A stretch of 64,000 nucleotides of DNA. Source: Sphingopyxis sp. Root154 (lineage in GTDB: Bacteria > Pseudomonadota > Alphaproteobacteria > Sphingomonadales > Sphingomonadaceae). The notes under the pieces are model-generated. The model saw only the letters and a program-made list of their open reading frames with translations, was not told the DNA's origin and searched no databases. The stretch spans positions 372,001-436,000 of the forward strand of contig NZ_LMGI01000004.1 of NCBI RefSeq assembly GCF_001427105.1, written 5' to 3'. Each line of letters begins with the position of its first letter. Position 1 is the first letter of the stretch. Positions 34,549 through 45,346 of the stretch are shown in pieces. The position numbers and the translations under genes are program-made.

Positions 34549-36590
34549 TGCGTAGCCTGTTCGCCGCCCTCCCGCTGCTCGCCGTGGCAGCGGCGCCCGC
34601 CTTCGCGCAGGACAAACGGCCCGAGCAGACAGCCTCGTCGCCAGACGGCGCCATCACGCTCAGCGTGTCGACCGACAACGACCAGCGGCCGACCTGGTCG
34701 CTGTCGCGCAAGGGCAAGCTGTTGATCGCGCCGTCGAAGCTCGGTTTCATCCTCGCCGACCGCATCGGGCTGCAACGCGGCTTTGCGATCGAAAGCGTCG
34801 AGCGCGCGAGCGGCGATACGCGTTGGGAACAGGCGTGGGGCGAGCGCCGCTTCGTGCGCGACCGGCACAATGAGCTGCTCGTCCGCTTCCGCCAGAACGA
34901 AAGCTGGGGCGGCCATGCGATGAACGTGCGCTTCCGCCTGTTCGACGACGGCATCGGCTTCCGCTACGAACTGCCCGAACAGGCGGGGCTCCCGACCGCG
35001 AAGATCGTCGATGAAATCACCGAATTCGACATCGCGCCCAAGGGCACCGCTTGGTGGATCACCGGCGGCGAGTGGAACCGCTACGAGCAAATCTATCAGA
35101 AAACGCCCATCGACGCGGTCGCGACTGCGCACACGCCGATCACGATGCGCCTCGACGACGGAACGCATCTGGCATTCCACGAAGCGGCGCTCGTCGACTA
35201 TGCCGGCATGTGGTTCAAGCGCGCCGAGGGGCAGAAGTTCCGCGCTACGCTGTCACCGTCATCGCAGGGCGCACGCGTCGTGCGCGACCTGCCGTTCGCG
35301 ACGCCGTGGCGGACGATCCGGATTGCCGACACTGCGGCGGGCCTCGTCGAAAGCGATCTCGAACTCAACCTCAACGAACCGAACAAGCTGGGCGATGTCA
35401 CCTGGTTCAAGCCGACGAAATATATCGGCATCTGGTGGGGGATGATCCGCGGCGACTGGAGCTGGGCCGAGGGGCCGAAGCATGGCGCGACGACCGAGCG
35501 TACGAAGCAGTATATCGACTTCGCCGCGAAGCACGGTTTCGGCGGCGTGCTCGTCGAAGGCTGGAACAAGGGCTGGAACGGAAACTGGTTCGGCCATGGC
35601 GACGAGTACAGCTTTACCCAGGCGACCCCCGATTTCGACCTGAAAGCCGTGACCGACTATGCGCGTAAAAAGGGCGTCCAGCTGATCGGCCACCACGAAA
35701 CCGGCGGCAATATCGCGGTCTATGAGGCGCAGCTCGACGACGCGATGAAGCTCTATGGCCAGCTCGGCGTCGGGACGGTCAAGACCGGCTATGTCGCCGA
35801 CGCGGGCGGGATCATTGCGCCCGGCGCCACGCCGGGCACGACCGCGATGGAATGGCACGATGGCCAGCGTCAGGTGCAGCATCATCTGAAAGTTGTCGAA
35901 ACCGCCGCCAAATATCATGTCGCGGTCAATCCGCACGAACCGATCAAGGACACCGGCCTGCGCCGGACCTATCCCAACTGGGTCGCGCGCGAAGGCGCGC
36001 GCGGCATGGAATATAACGCTTGGGGCGCCTTTGCGAACGGCCCGGACCATGAACCGACGCTCGTCTATACACGCATGCTGTCGGGGCCGATGGACTTCAC
36101 GCCGGGCGTGCTGAGCCTCGAGGGCGCGAACAAGGCGCCGCTCGCCTCGACGCTCGCAAAGCAGCTCGGGCTTTACCTCGCCATCTATTCGCCGATCCAG
36201 ATGGCCGCCGATTTCGTCGAGAATCTGGAAGCGCATCCGCGCGAGCTCGAATTCATCAAGCAGGTTCCCGCCGACTGGTCCGAAAGCCGCCTGATCGCGG
36301 GCGAGGTCGGCGATTATGCGATCTTCGCGCGCAAGGACCGGGGCAGCGCCGACTGGTATGTCGGCGGGGTCAACGACGCGACCGAACGCACGTTGACGCT
36401 GGGCTTCGATTTCCTCGAACCCGGAAAAACCTATACCGCGACGGTCTGGAAGGATGGTGAGGGTGCCACCTACCTGACCGACGCGCGGCACCGCATCGCC
36501 TATGACAGAATCAAGGTGAAGAAGGGCGACAGCTACAAGCTCTGGCTCGCACCGGGCGGGGGCGCCGCGATGCGGCTTTCACGGGACTGA
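34548..36590 (+). CDS. GH97 alpha-glucosidase (SusB-like), secreted
   Basis: A 680-residue glycoside hydrolase of family 97 with a signal peptide (cleaved after AAPAFAQ). The N-terminal beta-sandwich runs from about residue 25 to 270, with WGGHAMNVRFRLFDDGIGFR. A TIM barrel follows with KYIGIWWGMI, HHETGGN near residue 383, NPHEPIKDTGLRRTYPNW near residue 461 and RGMEYNAW near residue 487. A C-terminal beta domain ends the protein. The Glu residues in these motifs fit the inverting, calcium-dependent SusB type. It probably releases glucose from maltooligosaccharides in the periplasm. It ends the operon; no intrinsic terminator is evident before convergent argJ. Confidence 0.92.
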   Translation: MRSLFAALPLLAVAAAPAFAQDKRPEQTASSPDGAITLSVSTDNDQRPTWSLSRKGKLLIAPSKLGFILADRIGLQRGFAIESVERASGDTRWEQAWGERRFVRDRHNELLVRFRQNESWGGHAMNVRFRLFDDGIGFRYELPEQAGLPTAKIVDEITEFDIAPKGTAWWITGGEWNRYEQIYQKTPIDAVATAHTPITMRLDDGTHLAFHEAALVDYAGMWFKRAEGQKFRATLSPSSQGARVVRDLPFATPWRTIRIADTAAGLVESDLELNLNEPNKLGDVTWFKPTKYIGIWWGMIRGDWSWAEGPKHGATTERTKQYIDFAAKHGFGGVLVEGWNKGWNGNWFGHGDEYSFTQATPDFDLKAVTDYARKKGVQLIGHHETGGNIAVYEAQLDDAMKLYGQLGVGTVKTGYVADAGGIIAPGATPGTTAMEWHDGQRQVQHHLKVVETAAKYHVAVNPHEPIKDTGLRRTYPNWVAREGARGMEYNAWGAFANGPDHEPTLVYTRMLSGPMDFTPGVLSLEGANKAPLASTLAKQLGLYLAIYSPIQMAADFVENLEAHPRELEFIKQVPADWSESRLIAGEVGDYAIFARKDRGSADWYVGGVNDATERTLTLGFDFLEPGKTYTATVWKDGEGATYLTDARHRIAYDRIKVKKGDSYKLWLAPGGGAAMRLSRD

Positions 36591-36691
36591 TGAAGGCGTC
36601 GCACGGTCAGGCAGCGGCGCACAGCGGCAGGATACAAACTCTGAGAAATTCACAAACTTAGAGCGGTGTATGGCACTATTGGAGGCGATCA

Positions 36692-37918
<1,227 letters not shown>

Positions 37919-37943
37919 GGGGGGCGCATAATCGCTATCGGCC

Positions 37944-37976
37944 CAAAGCAAAACCCCTCCCGCAAGCGGGAGGGGT
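37944..37976 (-). terminator. Terminator for the aldehyde dehydrogenase gene
   Basis: A perfect ten-pair stem (37953-37962 with 37967-37976) and four-base loop is followed on the minus strand by TTTTGCTTT. It lies about 100 bases after the aldehyde dehydrogenase stop and shortly before argJ. Confidence 0.75.
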
Positions 37977-38046
37977 AGTGAGACTTGCGGACTTGTCCGC
38001 TATTCGCAGCGGGGTGGGCTGTAGCAATGGCGCTGCCCACCCCCGA

Positions 38047-38068
38047 CCCCTCCCGCAATCGCGAGGGG
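38047..38068. repeat. Second copy of the CCCCTCCCGC hairpin
   Basis: CCCCTC at 38047-38052 pairs with GAGGGG at 38063-38068, six bases after the aldehyde dehydrogenase stop. The sequence resembles the terminator hairpin 90 bases away, so the two are probably copies of one small dispersed repeat. Confidence 0.5.
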
Positions 38069-38073
38069 AGAGG

Positions 38074-39507
38074 TTACGCCGGAATGCCGCTGATCGACTT
38101 CACTTCCATGAAATCCTTGAGACCGAACACGCCGCCTTCGCGGCCGTTGCCCGACGCCTTGTAGCCGCCGAACGCCGCGCCCGGGCCGGGGCCCCACGCG
38201 TTGACCGCGACCATGCCAGCGCGCAGTTTCGGTGCCACGGCGGCGGCCTTGGCCGGATCGCCCGAGATGACCGCCGACAGACCATATTCGGTGTCGTTGG
38301 CGATATCGACGGCTTCGTCGAGGTCGCCATAGGCCATGATCGTCGCGACGGGGCCGAAGATTTCCTCGTTGGCGATGCGCATGTCGCGCGTGACGCCCGA
38401 GAAGACCGTCGGCTTGATATAATAGCCGCGGTTGACGTTGCTCGGCAGGCCGGTGCCGCCGGTCTCGAGCGTCGCGCCTTCGTCTATCGCCGACTGGATG
38501 AGGCCCTGGATCTTGTCGAACTGCGCCTTGTTGACGACGGGGCCGATGTGGCCACCCTCGGCCTGCGGATCGCCGACCGAGGTGCCGTCGAACATCGCCT
38601 TGATGAAGCCGGCGGCTTCGGCTTCCCGATCCTTCTGGACGAGGATGCGCGTCGGCGCGATGCAGCTCTGGCCGGTGTTGACGAGCACGCCCTGCACCGT
38701 CGGCGGCAGCACGGCGGCGAAATCGGCGTCGGGCAGGACGATGTTCGGCGACTTGCCGCCGAGTTCCTGATGGACGCGCTTCACCGTGTCGGCCGCCGCC
38801 TTGGCGACGAGGATGCCGGCGCGGGTCGAGCCGGTGAAGCTCACCATTTCGATGCCGGGGTGCGCCGAAATCGCATTGCCGACAGTCGGTCCGTCACCCT
38901 GGACGAGGTTGAAGACGCCCGGCGGCACGCCCGCCGCATCCAGGATTTCGGCGAAGATCGTCGCGTTGCCCGGGCATTCTTCGGAGGGCTTCAGCACCAT
39001 CGTATTGCCGGCGGCGAGCGCCGGGGCGACCTTTAGCGCGATCTGGTTGAGCGGCCAGTTCCACGGCGTGATCATGCCGACGACGCCGATCGGTTCGTAA
39101 GCGATGACGCCTGCGGCATATTTTTCGGTGAAGCTGAAGTCTTTCAACGCCGCGATGGTGCCGAGGAAGCCGCCGATGCCCGCGCCGACCTGCGCGGTGC
39201 CCGCGAAGCTGACGGGAGCGCCCATTTCACTCGCCATTGACTTGGCAAGGTCGGGTGCGCGCTTCTTATATTCCTCGACGATGCGGTTCAGCAGGTCGAG
39301 CCGTTCCTCACGCGTCGTCTGCGACCAGCTCTTGAGCGCTTCGCGCGCCGCAGCGACGGCATCGTCGACGTCGGCGGCGGTGCCGAGGACGATCGTCGAG
39401 GCCGCCTCTTCGGTCGCCGGGTTGATCACGTCGTGCGGCTTGCCGCCCTTGCTGTCGACCCATTGGCCGCCGATGTAATTCTGCTTGAGGTGCGTTTCGG
39501 TGCTCAT
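38074..39507 (-). CDS. NAD(P)-dependent aldehyde dehydrogenase
   Basis: A 477-residue aldehyde dehydrogenase of the broad class that oxidises aldehydes to acids with NAD or NADP. The cofactor segment TPWNWPLNQIALKVAPALAA is near residue 145. The general-base Glu lies in HQELGGKSPNI near residue 245, and the catalytic Cys in NTGQSCIAPTR near residue 280. EEIFGPVATI is present near residue 375. The length is normal. The exact aldehyde is unknown. It has its own terminator and no clear operon partner. Confidence 0.93.
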   Translation of the reverse strand: MSTETHLKQNYIGGQWVDSKGGKPHDVINPATEEAASTIVLGTAADVDDAVAAAREALKSWSQTTREERLDLLNRIVEEYKKRAPDLAKSMASEMGAPVSFAGTAQVGAGIGGFLGTIAALKDFSFTEKYAAGVIAYEPIGVVGMITPWNWPLNQIALKVAPALAAGNTMVLKPSEECPGNATIFAEILDAAGVPPGVFNLVQGDGPTVGNAISAHPGIEMVSFTGSTRAGILVAKAAADTVKRVHQELGGKSPNIVLPDADFAAVLPPTVQGVLVNTGQSCIAPTRILVQKDREAEAAGFIKAMFDGTSVGDPQAEGGHIGPVVNKAQFDKIQGLIQSAIDEGATLETGGTGLPSNVNRGYYIKPTVFSGVTRDMRIANEEIFGPVATIMAYGDLDEAVDIANDTEYGLSAVISGDPAKAAAVAPKLRAGMVAVNAWGPGPGAAFGGYKASGNGREGGVFGLKDFMEVKSISGIPA

Positions 39508-39602
39508 GTCCTGTCTCCCATCGGCGGTGAATCCGTCTCGGATTGCTACCTAATCACTGTGGCGGATGAATCAAGCGAAGGCCAACTGCCAATTGCGGCA
39601 GG

Positions 39603-40913
39603 TCAGCGTTTTTCAGCAGAAAGACGTGACATCAGGATGGCAGCGCGCGTCGCCTGCCGCGCGATGCTGGGGATATCGACCGCTTCGCCCGGCGCATGGT
39701 CGCCGGTGCTGTACGGCCCGAGTCCCGCGAGCCCGTCGACATCGGCGGCGACGAAGCTGATGTCGCCCGCGCCGCGCTTCAGCGGGTCGAGCGGCGCCAT
39801 CTCGGCCAGCCCGAGGTCGCGGTTCACGCCGTTGAGTTTCGCAAGCAAGGCGCGGTTGCCGTCGGTCGGCGCCATCGAGGGATAGCCGCCGGGGTCGAAG
39901 GCGATCTTTGCGTCGGTGCCGGCGGCATGCTCGGCGACGATCGCCGCCATCTTCGCTTTTACCCGCGCGATCTGTTCGGGTGACAGCGCGCGGAGGTCGC
40001 CGCGCGCGACCGCGATCGGCGCGATGATGTTGGTCTTGCCGGTCACCGTCGCACGGATGCCGCCCGCGTCGAGCTCGGCCTGCTGCCCGCCGGCGATCAG
40101 CCCGACGTTGAAGGTCAGGTTCGGTTCGGGAAGCTCGGTACGAAAGCGCTGGATGATGCGCGTCAGCTCGTAGATCGCGCCGTCGCCCGCCGCGGCGCTG
40201 AAGATGCCCGAGCTGTGCGCGCTCTTGCCCGTCGCGGTGACGGTCCAGCTATCCGACGAACGCCGTGCGACCGATCCCATATCGGCGCCACCATCGCGGA
40301 CGAGCCCCTCGAAATCGAGCGCGACGTCGCTGCGTTTGCCCGCCGCGATCAGGTCGGCGCGGGCTTTCTCGATCGGCGTGCCCGAATCCTCCTCGTCGCC
40401 GGTCATGTGGATTTCGATATTGGCGTCCTTTAGCGTCCCCGCCGCCTGCATCGCGCGGAGCGCCGCGACGATTACGACCATGCCGCCCTTGTCGTCACCC
40501 GCGCCGGGGCCTTCGCCCATATCGCCCTTGCGGGTGAATTTCTGGAAAGGCGAGTCGGGCTCGAACACCGTATCGAGATGGGCGATCAGCAGCAGGCGCT
40601 TGGCATCGGGTTTGCCGCTATGGGTCGCGATCAAATGGCCGGCGCGGCCGGTGTCGCGCATCGGCTTCCATTCGACCTTGAAACCCAAGGGTTCGAGTTC
40701 GGCGCGCATCATCGCTCCGACCTTTTCGACGCCTTCGAGATTGAGCGAGCCGCTGTTCTGATTGACGAGCTTTTCGAGCAGCGCGAGGTTGCGGTCCTGT
40801 TCGGCCGCGACCGTCTTTGCCATCGCGCTTTCGGCTTTCGACAGCTTCGCCTGTGCGACGGGCGCGAGTGCAAGCCCAAGGGCGACGAGAGCGGCAAAAG
40901 GCAGTGATTTCAT
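39603..40913 (-). CDS. M20-family zinc metallopeptidase, secreted (glutamate carboxypeptidase-like)
   Basis: A 436-residue di-zinc peptidase with a signal peptide (cleaved near PVAQA), hence periplasmic. Metal ligands are visible in LLLIAHLDTVFE (His, Asp), GPGAGDDKGGMV (bridging Asp) and HMTGDEEDSGTP (Glu-Glu general base). The C-terminal GLGPYSTGDHAPGEAVD supplies the last His. A dimerisation insert holds SGKSAHSSGIFSAAAG-type sequence. The family includes carboxypeptidase G2 and di/tripeptidases, so it probably trims C-terminal amino acids from peptides or folate-like amides. GAGGAG stands seven bases before the ATG. Upstream open sequence antisense to other frames was ignored. Confidence 0.9.
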   Translation of the reverse strand: MKSLPFAALVALGLALAPVAQAKLSKAESAMAKTVAAEQDRNLALLEKLVNQNSGSLNLEGVEKVGAMMRAELEPLGFKVEWKPMRDTGRAGHLIATHSGKPDAKRLLLIAHLDTVFEPDSPFQKFTRKGDMGEGPGAGDDKGGMVVIVAALRAMQAAGTLKDANIEIHMTGDEEDSGTPIEKARADLIAAGKRSDVALDFEGLVRDGGADMGSVARRSSDSWTVTATGKSAHSSGIFSAAAGDGAIYELTRIIQRFRTELPEPNLTFNVGLIAGGQQAELDAGGIRATVTGKTNIIAPIAVARGDLRALSPEQIARVKAKMAAIVAEHAAGTDAKIAFDPGGYPSMAPTDGNRALLAKLNGVNRDLGLAEMAPLDPLKRGAGDISFVAADVDGLAGLGPYSTGDHAPGEAVDIPSIARQATRAAILMSRLSAEKR

Positions 40914-40969
40914 GGGGAGGCTCCTCTGGACAGCCTCTTGTGCCGCCTCGGCGACGCCTCGGCAAGCGC

Positions 40970-41581
40970 TCAGCCGGGGTACGGTGCCTGTTTGAGCAGC
41001 CGCGCGAGGTGCGCTGCGTTGGCGGCGACCATTTTCGCGGTTTCGGTGACCTTGCGCGGGCGATGTTCGAGGTCCTTGAAGTCGCTTGACCCCATCGCCT
41101 CGCCGACCCAATAGCAGGCGGCGACCGCGGGGATCGTCCAGCCAACATCGTTCAGCGCCTGGAAGATTTGCGCCGAGACATTGTGGGCGCCATCCTCATT
41201 GCCGACGATCGCGGCGACCGCGACCTTCGAATAGCTCGGCATCCGGCCCGCATCGTTGGTCTCGCTCAGAAACGCGTCCATGCGCTCCATCACGAGCTTT
41301 GCAACGCTCGACGCCTGTCCCATCCAGATCGGGGTGCCGAAGATCAAGATATCGGCGGCGAGGATCTGTTCGCGAATTTTAGGCCAGTCATCGTCCGATC
41401 CCTGGTTTGAGGTCACGCCCCATTTGACATTATGCGCGGCGATCCGGATCGGGTTGCCGACCGTCACGCCCAGAGCCGCGAAATGTTCGGCGAGCACGGC
41501 GATCATCGCGTCGGTCGAGCTCGCGCGCCCCTTCGCCGAGAGCGAGCAGTTGATGGCGGCGGCGGTCAGGGGAGCGGGCAT
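40970..41581 (-). CDS. Flavodoxin-fold FMN protein (NAD(P)H-dependent oxidoreductase family)
   Basis: A 203-residue flavodoxin-like protein. The phosphate-binding loop NCSLSAKGRASSTDAM is at the N-terminus, FGTPIWMGQASSVAKLVMER near residue 82 matches the FMN-reductase pattern, and VGNEDGAHNVSAQIFQALND follows near residue 125. It probably binds FMN and reduces quinones, azo compounds or similar. It may be co-transcribed with the M20 peptidase gene 56 bases downstream on the same strand, but their roles are not obviously linked. Confidence 0.85.
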   Translation of the reverse strand: MPAPLTAAAINCSLSAKGRASSTDAMIAVLAEHFAALGVTVGNPIRIAAHNVKWGVTSNQGSDDDWPKIREQILAADILIFGTPIWMGQASSVAKLVMERMDAFLSETNDAGRMPSYSKVAVAAIVGNEDGAHNVSAQIFQALNDVGWTIPAVAACYWVGEAMGSSDFKDLEHRPRKVTETAKMVAANAAHLARLLKQAPYPG

Positions 41582-41634
41582 GCCATTTCCTTTGCGGGTT
41601 GCCGCCCCCGCAAAGGAAAGCGCGTCGGTCCGGC

Positions 41635-43119
41635 TCAGGTTCCCTGACGCACCATGAAGATGTCGCCGCCGCCGATGTTGATCAGGAACAAATTGCCCGC
41701 GCTGTCCTCGCCGAACGAGGCGATCGAATTCAGCGTCCCGGCGTCGGGTGCGAAATCCTCGTTCCGCCGCGCGAAGCGCGCGGAGGCGAGCGTCTGGCCG
41801 GGGACGAGGCTGGCGAAAGACACCGACCAGATATTGCCCGAGACGAAATCGGCAAAGACATATTGACCTTGCAAGGACGCCACCGGGCCGCGGTAGACAT
41901 AGCCGCCGGTGATCGAATTGCCCTGCCGCGGACCGCTGCCATGGCCATATTCGGCGACCGGGTCGGTGAGCCCGCCGGGCGCCGTGCCGGTGAAAGGCTG
42001 GGTGCCTTCCTTGAAGCGCCAGCCGAAGTTCAGCCCCGGCCCGGTGGTCGTCACCAGGTCGATTTCTTCGACCGCGCCTTGCCCGACGTCGCCAATGATC
42101 AGCGTCGATCCCGAGAAGGAGGTACGGAACGGGTTGCGGAGGCCCAGTGCGTAGACATATGGATCACCACCCCCGCCGAGATAGGGGTTGCCGGGCGCCG
42201 GAGTGAAGAAGGTCGGCGACGCACCTGCATAGGGATCTTCGACCACCCTGATCCGCAAGATCTTGCCGAGCCGCGAATTGGGGTTCTGGGCATTGTTGCC
42301 GGGATCGCCCGAGCCGCCGCCGTCGCCGACGCCGACATAAAGAAAGCCGTCGGGACCGAAGACCATCGAGCCTCCGTTATGATTGTTCGCGCCGGGATGC
42401 GGTATCGTGAGCCTCGCCAATATTTGCGGCGTTCCGGAGAGGGTTCCATATTCACGAATCTCGATATCGCCCGCGGCATTGGTGCAATAGATCATGAAGC
42501 GATCGGAATTCGCCGGATTCGGCAGCAGCGCCATGCCGAGTAATCCGCGCTCGCCGTCGACTGACAGATCGCCGACCGTGAAGCGCAGCGTCTTAACGCC
42601 CGTCGAGGGATTCAGGCGATAGACCCGTCCCGCCTTTTCCAGCACATAGACGTCGCTGCTGCCCGGAATGCCGAGAACATAGGTTGGCTGGGTGAAACCG
42701 GTGCCGACGCGCGCGACGGCGATGCCCTCGCGGCTGTTGGTGACGGTGATGTTGACCGTTTGCGTCGCGCTGGCGCTGGCGTCGCCGACGCGGAGCTGGA
42801 CCGCGTAGATATTGTCGCCGTTAGCATCGCCGGGCAGGTCGTAATCGGGCGCGGCGTTGAAGCGCAGTGCGCCGGCGGCGGTGATCGAGAAGAGCGCGGC
42901 ATCGGCGCCGCCGTCGATGGTGAAGGTCAGCGCATTGCCGTCCGGATCGCTCGCGGTCGCCTGATAGGCCGCCGCCGTATTTTCGGCGACGCTGGCGGTC
43001 TGGAGCGAGGTGAAGCTGGGCGGTGCATTGGTCGGGGGCGGATTGCCGTTCCCGCTTCCGTTGCCTCCACAGGAAGCCAGCAACAGCGGAGCCAGCATCA
43101 TGGCAAGACGTAACCGCAT
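41635..43119 (-). CDS. PQQ-dependent sugar dehydrogenase-type lipoprotein with cadherin-like domain
   Basis: A 494-residue exported lipoprotein. The signal ends in the lipobox LLASC, so it is likely anchored in a membrane facing the periplasm. Residues about 35-125 form a cadherin-like domain (VAENTAAAYQATASDPDGNA, LRFNAAPDYD). The rest is a six-bladed glucose/sorbosone dehydrogenase propeller with GERGLLGMAL, HNGGSMVFGPDGFLYVGVGD and YALGLRNPFRTSF. The family uses PQQ to oxidise sugars or aldoses, though many members have unproven activity. The ATG at 43119 has AGGAAAG upstream. No PQQ biosynthesis genes are in the window. Confidence 0.88.
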   Translation of the reverse strand: MRLRLAMMLAPLLLASCGGNGSGNGNPPPTNAPPSFTSLQTASVAENTAAAYQATASDPDGNALTFTIDGGADAALFSITAAGALRFNAAPDYDLPGDANGDNIYAVQLRVGDASASATQTVNITVTNSREGIAVARVGTGFTQPTYVLGIPGSSDVYVLEKAGRVYRLNPSTGVKTLRFTVGDLSVDGERGLLGMALLPNPANSDRFMIYCTNAAGDIEIREYGTLSGTPQILARLTIPHPGANNHNGGSMVFGPDGFLYVGVGDGGGSGDPGNNAQNPNSRLGKILRIRVVEDPYAGASPTFFTPAPGNPYLGGGGDPYVYALGLRNPFRTSFSGSTLIIGDVGQGAVEEIDLVTTTGPGLNFGWRFKEGTQPFTGTAPGGLTDPVAEYGHGSGPRQGNSITGGYVYRGPVASLQGQYVFADFVSGNIWSVSFASLVPGQTLASARFARRNEDFAPDAGTLNSIASFGEDSAGNLFLINIGGGDIFMVRQGT

Positions 43120-43201
43120 GAAAATAATCTTTCCTGACCCGCTCCTCGCGCGGACCTTGCCATCGCCCCGCTCGCACAACAAGGGCGAAAGGCTGATCCC
43201 G

Positions 43202-43720
43202 TCAGGCCGGCTCTTTCGCCTCCTCGAAATCGTCGAGCCTGTCGAGTGCGTCGCGGGCGATCTTTTCCAGGACAATGCGGTTCACCATCAGGCCCTTGGC
43301 GTCATGGCCTTTCAGCTCGTCGACGGTGAAGGCGACGCGCGTGCGCGCGGGCGCCAGCTCCTCGAAAGTGAATTTGAGCCCGGTGGTCAGCGCGCCGTCG
43401 TCGACGCTGTAGATCAGATGCGCTTCGCGGGGGATTTCCATCGCGACGGCGATCTTGACCTTTTGTGCCTCGGGCCGCTCGTCTGGGATCATCGTATCGA
43501 ACCCGGGTTCGCCCTTTTGCACGACAAGTTCGTAGAGGCGCGTCGACCCGCCGTTGGTGACGAGCGGCAGGCCGGTGAAGGCACTGTCGTTGCCGAACAT
43601 CTTGGCAAACACCTGTTCGCGCGGCGCCGCGACGGTCCGCGTCTGGTTCGCCAGTTCGGCCATTTTGCCGCAGCCGGTCGCCAGCAGCATCGCCGCAATC
43701 GGAACCATCATGCGCAACAT
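43202..43720 (-). CDS. Small lipoprotein of unknown function
   Basis: A 172-residue protein with a lipoprotein signal (MLLATGCG, Cys near residue 17). The rest has mixed strands and one long C-terminal helix; segments such as FTFEELAPARTRVAFTVDEL are reminiscent of START/SRPBCC-like proteins. I do not recognise a named family and assign no function. It lies between the PQQ-type dehydrogenase gene and glnA on the same strand but is separated from glnA by a strong terminator. Confidence 0.75.
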   Translation of the reverse strand: MLRMMVPIAAMLLATGCGKMAELANQTRTVAAPREQVFAKMFGNDSAFTGLPLVTNGGSTRLYELVVQKGEPGFDTMIPDERPEAQKVKIAVAMEIPREAHLIYSVDDGALTTGLKFTFEELAPARTRVAFTVDELKGHDAKGLMVNRIVLEKIARDALDRLDDFEEAKEPA

Positions 43721-43806
43721 CGAGCATTCCCTCCCCGGAAAGACCGGCCTTCTCTTAACGCGAAGGGCTTACCAAAGCGTAATGGGCGGCAGACGGCCAA
43801 AAGGAA

Positions 43807-43838
43807 AGGGCGTCCGGTTCCCCCGAACCGGACGCCCT
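43807..43838 (-). terminator. Terminator after glnA
   Basis: Fourteen perfect pairs (43807-43820 with 43825-43838) around a CCCC loop, followed on the minus strand by TTTCCTTTT. It stands 25 bases after the glnA stop and should end the glnB-glnA transcript. Confidence 0.88.
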
Positions 43839-43862
43839 CCCTTGGCGTGCTGATCGCTGCGA

Positions 43863-45275
43863 TCAGGCGCTGTAGTACATGTCGAATTCGACCGGGCTGG
43901 GTGTCTGTTCGAAACGATAGACCTCGTCCCACTTCAGTTCGACATAGGCTTCGATCTGGTCTTTCGAGAACACGTCACCCTTGAGCAGGAAGTCGTGGTC
44001 CGCGAGCAGGCTGTCGAGCGCTTCGCGCAAGCTGGCGCAAACGGTCGGGACTTCGCTCAGTTCCTCGGGCGGCAGGTCGTACAGATTCTTGTCCATCGGG
44101 TCGCCCGGGTGGATCTTGTTCTGGATGCCGTCGAGGCCCGCCATCAGCAGCGCCGAATAGCAGAGATAGGGGTTCGCCATCGCGTCGGGGAAGCGGAACT
44201 CGACGCGCTTCGACTTGGCGCCCGCACCGTAAGGAATGCGGCACGAGGCCGAACGGTTGCGGCTCGAATAAGCGAGCAGCACCGGGGCTTCGAAGCCGGG
44301 GACGAGGCGCTTGTAGCTGTTCGTCGTCGGGTTGGTGAAGGCGTTCAATGCCTTGGCATGCTTGACGACGCCGCCGATGAAATAAAGGCACATGTCGCTG
44401 AGGCCCGCATAGCCGTTGCCGGCGAAGAGCGGCTTGCCCTTTTCCCAGATCGAGATGTGGGTGTGCATGCCGCTGCCGTTATCGTCCTTGATCGGCTTCG
44501 GCATGAAGGTCGCGGTCTTGCCATAGGCATGCGCGACCTGGTGCACGACGTACTTGTAGATCTGCATGCGGTCGGCGGTTTCGGTGAGCGTGCCGAAGGT
44601 CAGGCCGAGCTCGTGCTGTGCCGCGGCGACTTCATGGTGATGCTTGTCACACGGCAGGCCGAGTTCGAGCATCGTCGAGACCATTTCGGCGCGGATGTCG
44701 ACGGCGCTGTCGACCGGCGCGACGGGAAAATAGCCGCCCTTGGCGCGCGGACGGTGGGCGAGGTTGCCGCCTTCATAGCTGCGACCGGTGTTGGTCGGGA
44801 GTTCGATATCGTCGATCTCGAAGCCCGACTTGTTGTAGCCGGTTTCGAAACGGACGTCGTCGAACATGAAGAATTCGGCTTCGGGGCCGACATAGACGGT
44901 GTCGCCGATGCCGGTCGAGGCGACATAGGCCTCGGCGCGTTTCGCGGTCGTGCGCGGATCGCGCGCATAGCCTTCGCCGGTCGACGGCTCGACGATGTCG
45001 CAGAAGATTACGAGCATCGGGGTCGCCGAGAAGGGATCGTCATAGACAGCGTCGAGGTCGGGCTTCAGGATCATGTCCGACTCGTTGATCGCCTTCCAGC
45101 CTTCGATCGACGAACCGTCGAACATCAGGCCGTCTTCGAGCTCGTCCTCGCCGAGGACGGAGGCGACCATGGTCAGGTGCTGCCACTTGCCCTTGGGGTC
45201 GGTGAAGCGCAGGTCGACCCACTCGATGTCGTTTTCCTTGATCCGCGCGATGATATCCTTGGGCTTCGTAGCCAT
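43863..45275 (-). CDS. glnA: Glutamine synthetase, type I
   Basis: A 470-residue GSI that makes glutamine from glutamate, ammonia and ATP, the main ammonium-assimilation step. The N-terminal LRFTDPKGKWQHLTM and DGSSIEGW, the metal-binding EAEFFMFD and the ATP-site KPIKDDNGSGMHTHISIW are all present. The adenylylation site DKNLYDLPPEE has Tyr near residue 397, so activity should be controlled by GlnE. It follows glnB by 71 bases on the same strand and ends at a strong terminator, forming the usual alphaproteobacterial glnBA operon. Confidence 0.98.
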   Translation of the reverse strand: MATKPKDIIARIKENDIEWVDLRFTDPKGKWQHLTMVASVLGEDELEDGLMFDGSSIEGWKAINESDMILKPDLDAVYDDPFSATPMLVIFCDIVEPSTGEGYARDPRTTAKRAEAYVASTGIGDTVYVGPEAEFFMFDDVRFETGYNKSGFEIDDIELPTNTGRSYEGGNLAHRPRAKGGYFPVAPVDSAVDIRAEMVSTMLELGLPCDKHHHEVAAAQHELGLTFGTLTETADRMQIYKYVVHQVAHAYGKTATFMPKPIKDDNGSGMHTHISIWEKGKPLFAGNGYAGLSDMCLYFIGGVVKHAKALNAFTNPTTNSYKRLVPGFEAPVLLAYSSRNRSASCRIPYGAGAKSKRVEFRFPDAMANPYLCYSALLMAGLDGIQNKIHPGDPMDKNLYDLPPEELSEVPTVCASLREALDSLLADHDFLLKGDVFSKDQIEAYVELKWDEVYRFEQTPSPVEFDMYYSA

Positions 45276-45346
45276 CGTCTATGCTTCCTTCTTGCGAAAT
45301 GATCCGGCGTGCCGGGGATTGTCGGGTTTTCGAAAAGTGCGAAAGG

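Noticed and set aside
36591..36691. Terminator between GH97 and argJ
   Set aside because: No stem with useful length or T-run could be found in this convergent gap.
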